Of a stretch of 64,000 nucleotides of DNA, positions 38,108-45,451 are shown in pieces. This DNA is from Hallella bergensis DSM 17361 (GTDB taxonomy: Bacteria > Bacteroidota > Bacteroidia > Bacteroidales > Bacteroidaceae), in NCBI RefSeq assembly GCF_000160535.1, contig NZ_GG704781.1, positions 143,594 to 207,593 of the forward strand, in the 5' to 3' direction. Made by a program: the position numbers and the translations under genes. Within the stretch, counting starts at the first letter, position 1; every line of letters begins with the position of its first letter. The notes beneath the pieces are model-generated. The model was not told where the DNA came from. It worked only from the letters and a program-made list of their open reading frames with translations, and did no database searches.

Positions 38108-39077
38108 TCTTAGCAAGACATATCATATTTTCAGAGGCTTCTTGTTTAAATTGTTGAACAGGGAGTTTCTGTTTTTTCTGTTCTTTTTGGCGCTCAGCGG
38201 TATCTTCTGGTTGATGATGACGCTCAATGAGACCTATGAGCAGGAGATCCCCGTCGGTTTGCGCCTTACCGGGATACCGAAGAATGTGGTGATGACGACC
38301 GAAATGTCCGACACCGCGTATATCACCGTGCGCGATAAGGGGTTCATGCTGTTGTCATATATTACCAGCAGCAAACTTCATCCGCTTACCTATAATTTTT
38401 CGGATTATGCTGATCGTCAGACGAACAAGGGGCAGTTAAGCGTTGCCGATATACAGAAGTCTGTTCGCCAACAGCTTTTTGCCTCAACAGTTATTACCGC
38501 CATCAAGGCAGAGCGCTTGGAGTTTTATTTCAACTACGGACTAAATAAAGAGGTGGAGGTCAAACTTGTGGGCAACGTCGTTCCGGCCAGCAACTTCTAT
38601 CTCTCTCATGTGCAGTTTTCGCCCGAGAAGGTCGTGGTTTATGCGACTAAGGACAAATTAGACAGCATCCATTCGGTGACTACGGAATACCAGAACATTG
38701 TCAACTTCGATGACACCGTTGTTCGTAAGGTCAGACTCAAGCCCATCGTGGGTGCCAAAATAGTCCCGAGCACCATTAGTCTCACCTTGTACCCCGACAT
38801 CCTTACCGAAGAGAGCGTCGAGGTTCCCATCACGGCTATCAATAAGCCCGAAGGTCTGACGGTTCGCACATTCCCTCAAAAGGTCAAGGTGCGTTTTACG
38901 GTAGGTGCCAGCATGTTCCGCACGATAAGGCCAAGCGACTTCCAGGTGGTGGTAGACTACCGTGAAATAGCTGCTCGTCCGTCTGATAAATGCAATCTGT
39001 ATCTGCAAAGCAAGCCCCGTGGGGTGAGCAATGCACATTTGGAAATTAAACAGATTGACTATCTTATTGAACAGTAG
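38100..39077 (+). CDS. YbbR-domain membrane-anchored protein
   Basis: A 325-residue protein with one N-terminal membrane helix (FLFFLFFLALSGIFWLMMTL, about 24-43) and an extracytoplasmic part made of YbbR-like beta repeats (EQEIPVGLRLTGIPKNVVMT; VEVPITAINKPEGLTVRTFP). In firmicutes YbbR/CdaR proteins regulate the diadenylate cyclase CdaA, but no cdaA gene lies here. The order nusB-yajC-ybbR-coaE is conserved in Bacteroidota. Function in this phylum is not established. Confidence 0.88.
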   Translation: MHSLSKTYHIFRGFLFKLLNREFLFFLFFLALSGIFWLMMTLNETYEQEIPVGLRLTGIPKNVVMTTEMSDTAYITVRDKGFMLLSYITSSKLHPLTYNFSDYADRQTNKGQLSVADIQKSVRQQLFASTVITAIKAERLEFYFNYGLNKEVEVKLVGNVVPASNFYLSHVQFSPEKVVVYATKDKLDSIHSVTTEYQNIVNFDDTVVRKVRLKPIVGAKIVPSTISLTLYPDILTEESVEVPITAINKPEGLTVRTFPQKVKVRFTVGASMFRTIRPSDFQVVVDYREIAARPSDKCNLYLQSKPRGVSNAHLEIKQIDYLIEQ

Positions 39078-39080
39078 TCT

Positions 39081-39647
39081 ATGAGAGTTGCCATTACTGG
39101 AGGAATAGGCAGTGGTAAAAGCCATGTATGCCGTCTGCTTGCCAAGCGGGGGATCAAAGTGTACGATTGTGATGCTGCTGCTGAGCGATTAATGCATGAT
39201 GATGTGCAGCTTTGCCGGGAGCTGTCCGACCTTGTTGGCCCCGATGTCTATTCTGGCGGCGTTTTGCAGAAGGCGGTATTGGTTAGGTATCTCCTCATGT
39301 CGGAGCACAACAAACAGGCCATCAACAATGTTGTTCACCCTGCGGTGGCTCGCGATTTTATAAATAGTGACTATACGTGGTTGGAGAGTGCCATACTCTT
39401 TGAGAGTGGGTTCAACAACCGTGTCTCTTTCGACTTTGTCGTTTGCGTGTGTGCTCCTCTTGATGCCCGCATCGCCCGGGTGATGCGCCGAGACAACACT
39501 ACGTTTGAGAAGACGATGGAGTGGATAAATCGCCAGATGCCACAAGAAGCAGTTGCCGAGCGGAGCGACTTTATTATAGAAAATGATGGGAGGAAAGACT
39601 TGGAAGTACAAATAGATCAATTATTAATTCAAATCAACAATAAGTAA
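39081..39647 (+). CDS. coaE: Dephospho-CoA kinase
   Basis: Last step of coenzyme A synthesis, phosphorylating the 3'-hydroxyl of dephospho-CoA. The 188-residue P-loop kinase begins MRVAITGGIGSGKSHVCRLL (Walker A at residues 7-14), with VYDCDAAAERLMHDD (the conserved Asp), a lid with Arg-rich DARIARVMRRDNTTFEKTME and the C-terminal NDGRKDLEVQIDQLL. Three bases follow the ybbR stop. Confidence 0.96.
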   Translation: MRVAITGGIGSGKSHVCRLLAKRGIKVYDCDAAAERLMHDDVQLCRELSDLVGPDVYSGGVLQKAVLVRYLLMSEHNKQAINNVVHPAVARDFINSDYTWLESAILFESGFNNRVSFDFVVCVCAPLDARIARVMRRDNTTFEKTMEWINRQMPQEAVAERSDFIIENDGRKDLEVQIDQLLIQINNK

Positions 39648-39648
39648 A

Positions 39649-40095
39649 ATGGAAACAATACTATCAATTGCAGGCAAGCCTGGACTCTACAAACTGGTGT
39701 CTCGTGGCAAGTCTAATCTTATCATTGAAACAATAGACGAAAACCGTCGTCGCCTCCCCGCTTTCGCTACCGATCGTGTAACGAGCTTGGGCGACATTGC
39801 CATGTATACTGAATCGGACGATGTCCCACTTTGGCAAGTGCTGGCGAACCTAAGTAAAAAAGAGGATGGCAAGGAGACCACCATAAATTATAAGAAATGT
39901 TCTGGCAAGGAGCTCCGCGACTATTTTGGTGAGGTGTTACCCAATTTTGATCGTGATCGCGTGCATGACAGTGATATCAAGAAGCTGTTGCAGTGGTACA
40001 ACATCCTGGTAAAAAACGGATATACTGACTTTAAGACCCTTCTGGCTCCTGTCGAAAACGACAGTGAGACCGACCAAGAGAGTGCAACTGAATAA
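39649..40095 (+). CDS. DUF5606-family protein
   Basis: A 148-residue protein of a family nearly limited to Bacteroidota. It begins METILSIAGKPGLYKLVSRG and continues KSNLIIETIDENRRRLPAF, a compact beta-rich domain to about residue 60, followed by a helical region including RDYFGEVLPNFDRDRVHDSD and SDIKKLLQWYNILVKNG, and an acidic tail. The function is unknown; its steady link to coaE suggests a housekeeping role. An intrinsic terminator follows, so the nusB unit ends here. Confidence 0.88.
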   Translation: METILSIAGKPGLYKLVSRGKSNLIIETIDENRRRLPAFATDRVTSLGDIAMYTESDDVPLWQVLANLSKKEDGKETTINYKKCSGKELRDYFGEVLPNFDRDRVHDSDIKKLLQWYNILVKNGYTDFKTLLAPVENDSETDQESATE

Positions 40096-40104
40096 ATCAT
40101 ACAG

Positions 40105-40134
40105 CCCCGTTGTCCACAAGATAACGGGGTTTTT
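40105..40134 (+). terminator. Terminator of the nusB-coaE-DUF5606 unit
   Basis: Seven-base stem CCCCGTT / AACGGGG with an 11-base loop, followed by five T residues, ten bases after the DUF5606 stop. Confidence 0.8.
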
Positions 40135-40169
40135 CTTGTCTTATATCTCAGAACATAAACAAAGGTCTG

Positions 40170-40202
40170 TGTCAAAATGGCGCACATGGGTGACAGAATG
40201 GC
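40170..40202 (+). promoter_or_regulatory. Direct repeat upstream of hsp20 (candidate operator)
   Basis: TGTCAAAATGGC at 40170-40181 and TGACAGAATGGC at 40191-40202, 21 bases apart (two helical turns), 80 bases before the hsp20 ATG. No TAnnTTTG element is obvious in this leader, so the repeats may mark a heat-shock control site. Confidence 0.45.
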
Positions 40203-40281
40203 TTCTTATTATTGATGGTATGGTTGTTGCATTTCAGAGGGTGAACATAACAAACAACACAACAACTTAAAAATAGGAGAT

Positions 40282-40698
40282 ATGATTATGTACACACGTA
40301 ACGGATGGCTTCCAGAAGTCTTTAATAGTTTTTTTGACACGAACAGTATGAACCGCTCAAGCTCAACCTCACCGGCTATCAATGTACGGGAGAATGACGA
40401 CAAATACATCGTCGAACTTGCTGCACCGGGCTTGAAAAAGGAGGATTTTGACATCAATGTAGATGCTGAAGGAGACCTTACCATCAAGATGGAAAAGCAA
40501 AATAGCGACAAGGAGGAAAATGGTCGCTATCTGCGGCGCGAGTTCTCATACGCTAAGTTTGAGCAGACACTTATTCTGCCAGATGACGTAGACTGCGAGA
40601 AGATAGCAGCGTGCATGTCCGACGGCGTGCTCACCATTGAACTTCCGAAGCTCAGCAAGGAAGAAAAGAAGGTGATGAGAGCCATTGAGGTCAAGTAG
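40282..40698 (+). CDS. Small heat-shock protein, Hsp20/alpha-crystallin family
   Basis: ATP-independent holdase for unfolding proteins. The 138-residue protein has a short N-terminal arm, then the alpha-crystallin domain at about 33-130: AINVRENDDKYIVELAAPGL, KKEDFDINVDAEGDLTIKME, YLRREFSYAKFEQTLILPDD and the closing ACMSDGVLTIELPKLSK. There is a purine-rich AGGAGA just before the ATG, unusual in this genome; the second ATG at 40288 is also possible. Flanked by a terminator on each side, so it is monocistronic. Confidence 0.96.
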   Translation: MIMYTRNGWLPEVFNSFFDTNSMNRSSSTSPAINVRENDDKYIVELAAPGLKKEDFDINVDAEGDLTIKMEKQNSDKEENGRYLRREFSYAKFEQTLILPDDVDCEKIAACMSDGVLTIELPKLSKEEKKVMRAIEVK

Positions 40699-40744
40699 TT
40701 TGCTGCACATCTCATAAGTAAACAACAACATAATAGTTGGTTTT

Positions 40745-40778
40745 AGTCCCAAACGTATAAGTGTTTGGGACTTTTTTT
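40745..40778 (+). terminator. hsp20 terminator
   Basis: Stem AGTCCCAAAC / GTTTGGGACT (10 bases, eight-base loop) followed by seven T residues. Confidence 0.9.
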
Positions 40779-40779
40779 G

Positions 40780-40787
40780 TAATTTTG
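40780..40787 (+). promoter_or_regulatory. -7 element of the exchanger gene
   Basis: TAATTTTG followed by C, immediately after the hsp20 terminator and 25 bases before the ATG at 40813. The -33 part is weak. Confidence 0.5.
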
Positions 40788-40812
40788 CATAGTTATTTAT
40801 ACTATTTTCAAG

Positions 40813-41796
40813 ATGAATACTATGCTCCTTTTTTCGTTTGCAGCTTCAGAGATGTGGCTTCAAATCGTACTTTTTATTGTAGGAATTATCGTGGTTTTGT
40901 GGGGGGCCGACCGCCTTACCGATGGTGCTGTGGGCTTGGCCGAGCGCATGGGGGTTCCTCAAATTGTCATTGGTCTCACCATTGTGTCCATTGGAACGTC
41001 CATGCCCGAGTTTTTCGTGAGCCTGATGTCGGCCGTGAATGGTACGCCCGATCTCGCTGTCGGTAATGTCGTGGGAAGCAATATTTTCAACACTGCGCTC
41101 ATCGTTGGCGTCGCGGCAATGATATGTCCCATACACGTTTTGCCTGCAACGGTGAAAAAGGACATGCCCTTTGCCATCCTTGCATCGGTGGTATTGCTGG
41201 TGATGTGCATTGATTCGAGTATCTCTCGGATTGATGCGCTGTTGTTGTTTATTCTATTTGTCGTGTTCATGTATATTACGCTTAAAGGTGCTCGTGCTAG
41301 TTTTGGACAGGGATCTGATGAGGGTGCTACCGAAAAACAACCGAGGACCGTTCTTCGGTCAGTGTTGCTGGTCATTCTCGGTTTGGCGTGCTTGGTGTTG
41401 GGTTCCAATGTCTTTGTGGACAATGCGTCGGCCATTGCCACCAATCTCGGCATGAGCGAGGCGCTCATCGGTCTGACCATCGTGGCTTGTGGCACGTCGC
41501 TTCCCGAACTTGCCACCACCGCAGTAGCTGCTCGCCGAGGCAACAGTGGCATCGCCATTGGTAATGTTTTGGGTTCCAATGTCTTCAATATATTAATGAT
41601 ACTTGGTATCACCGGACTCATTTCGCCCATGAACATCCAGGGCATAACCAATATTGACCTTGGTATGCTGTTGCTATCTATCGTTGTGTTGTGGCTCTTC
41701 TCGTTCACCAAATATCGTGTTGAACGATGGGAGGGAGCACTGCTCACGGCCGGTTTTCTGGGCTACATGACCTATCTGATCGTCCAGACCGTCTGA
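40813..41796 (+). CDS. Sodium/calcium exchanger-family protein (CaCA, YrbG-like)
   Basis: Inner-membrane antiporter with about ten helices and 327 residues. The two inverted alpha-repeats of the CaCA family are well conserved: GTSMPEFFVSLMSAVNG, then AVGNVVGSNIFNTALI in the first half, and GTSLPELATTAVAARRGNSG, then IAIGNVLGSNVFNILMI in the second. The Glu residues in the GTSxPE motifs bind the cation. A short acidic cytoplasmic loop (SFGQGSDEGATEKQPRT) joins the halves. It may exchange Na+ or H+ for Ca2+; ion preference cannot be told from the sequence. Confidence 0.93.
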   Translation: MNTMLLFSFAASEMWLQIVLFIVGIIVVLWGADRLTDGAVGLAERMGVPQIVIGLTIVSIGTSMPEFFVSLMSAVNGTPDLAVGNVVGSNIFNTALIVGVAAMICPIHVLPATVKKDMPFAILASVVLLVMCIDSSISRIDALLLFILFVVFMYITLKGARASFGQGSDEGATEKQPRTVLRSVLLVILGLACLVLGSNVFVDNASAIATNLGMSEALIGLTIVACGTSLPELATTAVAARRGNSGIAIGNVLGSNVFNILMILGITGLISPMNIQGITNIDLGMLLLSIVVLWLFSFTKYRVERWEGALLTAGFLGYMTYLIVQTV

Positions 41797-41897
41797 TGTT
41801 TAGCTTGTGAAGGCTGGCAAAAGTGGGTTTTGGTGTCATTTTTTATACCCGTTATTGCCATAATCGCTGGGCACTAAACACTTTTTTAGATACTTAT

Positions 41898-41935
41898 CGG
41901 TTGCAAATGGAAATATAATCGTACCTTTGCAACCG
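41898..41935 (+). promoter_or_regulatory. Promoter of yhhQ-queF within a perfect inverted repeat
   Basis: TACCTTTG at 41922-41929 is the -7 element and TTG at 41901-41903 the -33. Both fall inside a perfect 10-base inverted repeat, CGGTTGCAAA at 41898-41907 and TTTGCAACCG at 41926-41935, separated by 18 bases. The arms cover both promoter elements, so a symmetric repressor could block it. Confidence 0.6.
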
Positions 41936-41972
41936 AAACAGAGTGCTTGATAAACCTCTTAAAAAACAAGAC

Positions 41973-42662
41973 ATGAATAATAACAAACAGACAGTGAGTG
42001 TGCTGTTTATGCTTTTCAGCATACTCTTTTGCGTTTGCCTTATTGCAGCAAACGTTCTCGAAACAAAGCAAATAGCGGTTGGTCCAATTAGCCTTACGGG
42101 TGGTCTTATCGTGTTTCCGATATCTTATATCATTAACGACTGTGTTTGCGAAGTCTGGGGATTCCGCAAGGCACGATTGCTTATCTGGATGGGTTTTGTC
42201 ATGAATTTCTTCTTCGTGGCCATGGGAGCCATCTGTGACCTCATTCCGGGAGCTGACTATTGGAACAACGATGAGGGCTTTCATGCCATCTTTGGGTTGG
42301 CTCCGCGCATCGCGTTAGCATCGTTTGTGGCGTTTGTTGTCGGCAGCTTTGTGAATGCCTATGTGATGAGTCGTATGAAGATACGAGACGGCGGCAAACG
42401 TTTTTCGGCTCGCGCCATACTCAGTACCATTGCCGGTGAGACTTGTGATTCGGTCATATTTTTTCCCTTGGCTCTGGCCGGTGTGGTGCCGACAAGCGAG
42501 CTGCCGTGGCTTATGCTGTGGCAGGTTGTCCTCAAGACGGCCTATGAGGTGGTGGCTTTGCCTCTCACCATGAGGGTTGTGAAGGTACTGAAGCAGTATG
42601 AGGGAGAAGACGTTTACGACACAGACGTGAATTATAGCATTTGGAAAGTATTTAGTTTGTAG
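41973..42662 (+). CDS. Queuosine precursor transporter (YhhQ/vut-1 family)
   Basis: Imports preQ0 or preQ1 for queuosine modification of tRNA. The 229-residue membrane protein has six hydrophobic segments and the family pattern [40 protein letters not shown] and [16 protein letters not shown]. The ATG at 41973 ([12 protein letters not shown]) gives the normal start; the open frame continues ten codons upstream only from a TTG. queF follows after five bases, so both are on one transcript. No queC, queD or queE in the window. Confidence 0.92.
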   Translation: MNNNKQTVSVLFMLFSILFCVCLIAANVLETKQIAVGPISLTGGLIVFPISYIINDCVCEVWGFRKARLLIWMGFVMNFFFVAMGAICDLIPGADYWNNDEGFHAIFGLAPRIALASFVAFVVGSFVNAYVMSRMKIRDGGKRFSARAILSTIAGETCDSVIFFPLALAGVVPTSELPWLMLWQVVLKTAYEVVALPLTMRVVKVLKQYEGEDVYDTDVNYSIWKVFSL

Positions 42663-42667
42663 AGACT

Positions 42668-43135
42668 ATGGCATCAAACCGAGAGCAAGAAGGATTGAAA
42701 TCATTGGGCGCCAAAACACGCTACAGCATGGATTACGCCCCCGAGGTGTTGGAGACTTTCAACAACAAACATCCGGAAAACGACTATTGGGTTCAGTTCA
42801 ACTGTCCCGAGTTCACATCGCTGTGTCCCATCACGGGGCAGCCTGACTTTGCTGAGATACGCATCAGTTACGTGCCAGCGGAACGCATGGTGGAAAGTAA
42901 GAGTCTGAAACTTTATCTCTTCAGCTTTCGAAACCACGGCGACTTCCACGAGGACTGTGTCAATATCATCATGAAAGACCTCATCAAACTCATGGCACCC
43001 AAGTATATTGAGGTGACCGGTTTGTTCACACCCCGAGGGGGCATCAGCATTTATCCGTATGCCAATTATGGACAGCCCGGCACTCCATACGAGAAGATGG
43101 CTGAGGCGAGGTTTCTCAACCATGGCCAACGGTAG
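42668..43135 (+). CDS. queF: NADPH-dependent 7-cyano-7-deazaguanine reductase
   Basis: Reduces the nitrile of preQ0 to the aminomethyl group of preQ1. The 155-residue protein is the short unimodular QueF type: catalytic Cys53 and Asp60 in [18 protein letters not shown], and the QueF NADPH motif [20 protein letters not shown] (76-95). Normal length for the short type. It is translated from an ATG five bases after the transporter gene. With the transporter it forms a salvage pair for a precursor taken up or made elsewhere. Confidence 0.97.
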   Translation: MASNREQEGLKSLGAKTRYSMDYAPEVLETFNNKHPENDYWVQFNCPEFTSLCPITGQPDFAEIRISYVPAERMVESKSLKLYLFSFRNHGDFHEDCVNIIMKDLIKLMAPKYIEVTGLFTPRGGISIYPYANYGQPGTPYEKMAEARFLNHGQR

Positions 43136-43251
43136 GTAGAACTCGTTGCGGGTCATATTTGTGCGGCGAATTTGTCGACAGGAATTTTGATCTGATTGAA
43201 ACACAGTACGCTTTCCGTTTCATTTTATGATTAGCGTATTCCGACCGAGAG

Positions 43252-43317
43252 ACACGTGTCTTCCGTCCGCCGTACACGTGTCTTCCGTCCGCCGTACACG
43301 TGTCTTCCGTCCGAAGC
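43252..43317. repeat. Three-copy 22-base tandem repeat with ACACGTGT palindromes
   Basis: Units at 43252-43273, 43274-43295 and 43296-43317. Each starts with the 8-base palindrome ACACGTGT and continues CTTCCGTCCGCCGT; the third ends CCGAAGC instead. The period of two helical turns puts all palindromes on one DNA face, as in multi-site operators or iterons. Confidence 0.8.
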
Positions 43318-43487
43318 ACGCTGTGGTTTGAGTCTTGTCGCCCTGTCACAGAAGTTTCGCGGCAACATGAAGGATGTCTCGCGAGTTGTACCTGATTATC
43401 AGTGCGTTTTAAATTTTATGTGTCAAAAACATTCGTTATAAATGAATAAAAAATAATAGCTTGCTCGATATTTCGGGAAATTTTATC

Positions 43488-43495
43488 TAATTTTG
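43488..43495 (+). promoter_or_regulatory. -7 element of the carboxyltransferase gene
   Basis: TAATTTTG followed by C. The leader to the ATG is about 80 bases and contains a stable hairpin. Confidence 0.55.
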
Positions 43496-43516
43496 CAAGT
43501 CTATCATGGACATTTT

Positions 43517-43553
43517 AATCAGTCCGGCTTTCTGACGGTCTGTCGGACTGATT
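43517..43553 (+). promoter_or_regulatory. Leader hairpin before the carboxyltransferase gene
   Basis: Perfect 10-base stem AATCAGTCCG / CGGACTGATT with a 17-base loop, in the 5' leader, 29 bases before the start codon. No T-run follows, so it is not an intrinsic terminator; it may affect RNA stability or translation. Confidence 0.6.
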
Positions 43554-43582
43554 GATGAAACTGTCAGAAAAGGAAGAAATAA

Positions 43583-45358
43583 ATGAGCAAGAAAATTCAG
43601 TTCAGTCTCCTCTACAGGGACATGTGGCAGAGTTCCGGAAAATTTCAGCCACGCAAGGATCAGTTAGAGCGCATCGCCCCGGTCATTATAGACATGGGAT
43701 GTTTCTCCCGTGTGGAGACCAATGGTGGTGCTTTCGAGCAGGTGCAACTGCTTGCCGGTGAGAATCCAAACGAAGCCGTGCGCGCTTTTTGTAAGCCCTT
43801 CAATGAGGCCGGCATCAAAACCCATATGCTCGATCGTGGCCTGAACGCACTTCGTATGTATCCTGTGCCCGATGACGTGCGTGCCATGATGTATCGAGTG
43901 AAGCATGCACAGGGCGTGGACATTACCCGTATTTTTGATGGCTTGAACGACATCCGCAACATTGCACCCTCCATCAGATGGGCCAAGGAAGCCGGAATGA
44001 CTCCGCAGGGAACATTGTGCATCACCACGTCTCCTGTCCATACGCTCGACTATTATGAGCATTTGGCCGATCAGGAGATTGCTGCCGGTGCAGAGGAAAT
44101 ATGTCTCAAGGATATGGCCGGCATTGGTCAGCCAGCATTTTTGGGTCAGCTTACGAAGCGCATCAAGGACAAACATCCCGACATCATTATCGAATATCAC
44201 GGCCACTCGGGTCCGGGTCTGAGCATGGCTTCCATGCTTGAGGTTGCGCGCAACGGTGTCGACATAATTGATACGGCCATAGAGCCACTATCGTGGGGCA
44301 AGGTACATCCTGACATTATCTCGGTGCAGAGCATGCTGAAAGGTGCCGGCTTCGACGTTCCGGAAATCAACATGGGTGCGTATATGAAGGCACGTGCCAT
44401 GACACAGGAATTTATTGATGAGTGGCTCGGCTACTTTATCAATCCCGGCAACAAAATCATGAGTTCGCTCCTCTTGGGCTGTGGTTTGCCCGGTGGCATG
44501 ATGGGTTCGATGATGTCGGATCTGAGTGGCATTCACGGCACCATCAACAATCTGCGCAAGAAGAAGGGAGAACCTGAGCTGAGCGTGGACGACCTGTTGA
44601 TAAAACTGTTCGACGAAGTGGCCTACGTGTGGCCTCGTGTGGGCTACCCACCATTGGTGACCCCGTTCTCACAATATACCAAAAACATCGCACTCTTCAA
44701 TCTCCTGACAATGGAGCAGGGCAAGGGTCGCTATGCCATGATGGACGACGCCATGTGGGGTATGATTCTCGGCAAGAGTGGCAAGGTACCCGGCAAGATC
44801 GACGAAGAGCTGGTGAAGTTGGCCAAGGAGAAAGGCTTTGAGTTTACCGATGCCGATCCTCACACGTTGCTTCCAAACGCACTCGACGACTTCAAGAAGG
44901 AGATGGATGAAAACGGTTGGGTCTACGGACAGGACGACGAAGAACTCTGGGAGCTGGCCATGCACCCCGAGCAGTACCGTAACTACAAGAGCGGGCAGGC
45001 TAAGAAAAACTTCTTGGCCGACTTGCAGAAAGCCAAGGATGCCAAGCTCGGTAGCAATGCCACGCCCGAGCAGTTGGCTGCGTATAAGCATGCCAAGGCC
45101 GATGCCATCGTGGCTCCGGTCAAGGGACAGGTGTTCTGGGAGTTCCAAGGTGATGGCGAAGCTGCCCCGGCCGTAGAACCCTATATAGGCAAGAGCTATA
45201 AGGAGGGAGATGCCTTTTGCTGTATCCAGGCTCCTTGGGGCGAATTTGTGCAGGTCAGTGCTGCCTTGGGTGGCAAGCTTGTGGAAATCAATGCCCGACA
45301 GGGATCAAAGGTTCAGAAAGGCGACGTCATAGCCTATATCGAGAGAGAACATGAATGA
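43583..45358 (+). CDS. Carboxyltransferase of the oxaloacetate decarboxylase-alpha/PycB family, degenerate biotinyl domain
   Basis: A 591-residue protein resembling oxaloacetate decarboxylase alpha or pyruvate carboxylase B. The N-terminal HMGL-like TIM barrel holds YRDMWQSSGKF, NGGAFE, DITRIFDGLND, the carboxylatable Lys176 in EEICLKDMAGIGQ and metal ligands His206 and His208 in IIEYHGHSGPG. A helical PYC-OADA domain follows (to about 430). The last 83 residues look like a biotinyl domain (IVAPVKGQVFWEF, then GGKLVEINARQGSKVQKGD), but the site where families carry an A/VMKM loop reads CCIQAPWGEFVQV (549-555 is QAPWGEF), with no Met-Lys. The barrel also diverges from classic OadA (GHSGPG rather than HDTSG-type). 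Either biotin sits on another protein or the enzyme works differently. Confidence 0.85.
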   Translation: MSKKIQFSLLYRDMWQSSGKFQPRKDQLERIAPVIIDMGCFSRVETNGGAFEQVQLLAGENPNEAVRAFCKPFNEAGIKTHMLDRGLNALRMYPVPDDVRAMMYRVKHAQGVDITRIFDGLNDIRNIAPSIRWAKEAGMTPQGTLCITTSPVHTLDYYEHLADQEIAAGAEEICLKDMAGIGQPAFLGQLTKRIKDKHPDIIIEYHGHSGPGLSMASMLEVARNGVDIIDTAIEPLSWGKVHPDIISVQSMLKGAGFDVPEINMGAYMKARAMTQEFIDEWLGYFINPGNKIMSSLLLGCGLPGGMMGSMMSDLSGIHGTINNLRKKKGEPELSVDDLLIKLFDEVAYVWPRVGYPPLVTPFSQYTKNIALFNLLTMEQGKGRYAMMDDAMWGMILGKSGKVPGKIDEELVKLAKEKGFEFTDADPHTLLPNALDDFKKEMDENGWVYGQDDEELWELAMHPEQYRNYKSGQAKKNFLADLQKAKDAKLGSNATPEQLAAYKHAKADAIVAPVKGQVFWEFQGDGEAAPAVEPYIGKSYKEGDAFCCIQAPWGEFVQVSAALGGKLVEINARQGSKVQKGDVIAYIEREHE

Positions 45359-45404
45359 TTGCAGCGTCCGTTTAGGGGCGATGTGATGAATTGACAGTAG
45401 TATG

Positions 45405-45436
45405 CGCCCTCTTCTCCAATGGTGGAGGAGAGGGCG
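45405..45436 (+). other. Strong stem-loop before the HD-domain gene
   Basis: A 14-base stem CGCCCTCTTCTCCA / TGGAGGAGAGGGCG with one G-U type wobble and a four-base loop. AAAAC follows instead of a T-run. It lies 46 bases after the carboxyltransferase stop and 15 bases before the next ATG, so it may protect the upstream RNA or separate the two genes. Confidence 0.6.
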
Positions 45437-45451
45437 AAAACTTTGGAAAAT

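Larger units (their letters stand above)
43136..43582. other. Intergenic region with 22-base repeats, promoter and leader hairpin
   Basis: About 450 bases between queF and the carboxyltransferase. It holds a three-copy 22-base tandem repeat, a -7 element at 43488 and a leader hairpin; no gene is seen. Confidence 0.6.

Noticed and set aside
40761-40787. Full promoter with TTTG in the hsp20 terminator
   Set aside because: The spacing to the -7 element is 12 bases, too short for the usual 19-20; only the -7 element is listed.
43252-43317. CRISPR array
   Set aside because: The three units are contiguous without spacers and no cas genes are nearby.
43116-43349. 77-codon minus frame over the 22-base repeats
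   Set aside because: Encoded repeats (TEDTC, GRHVYGG) only reflect the DNA repeat; no promoter and no homology.
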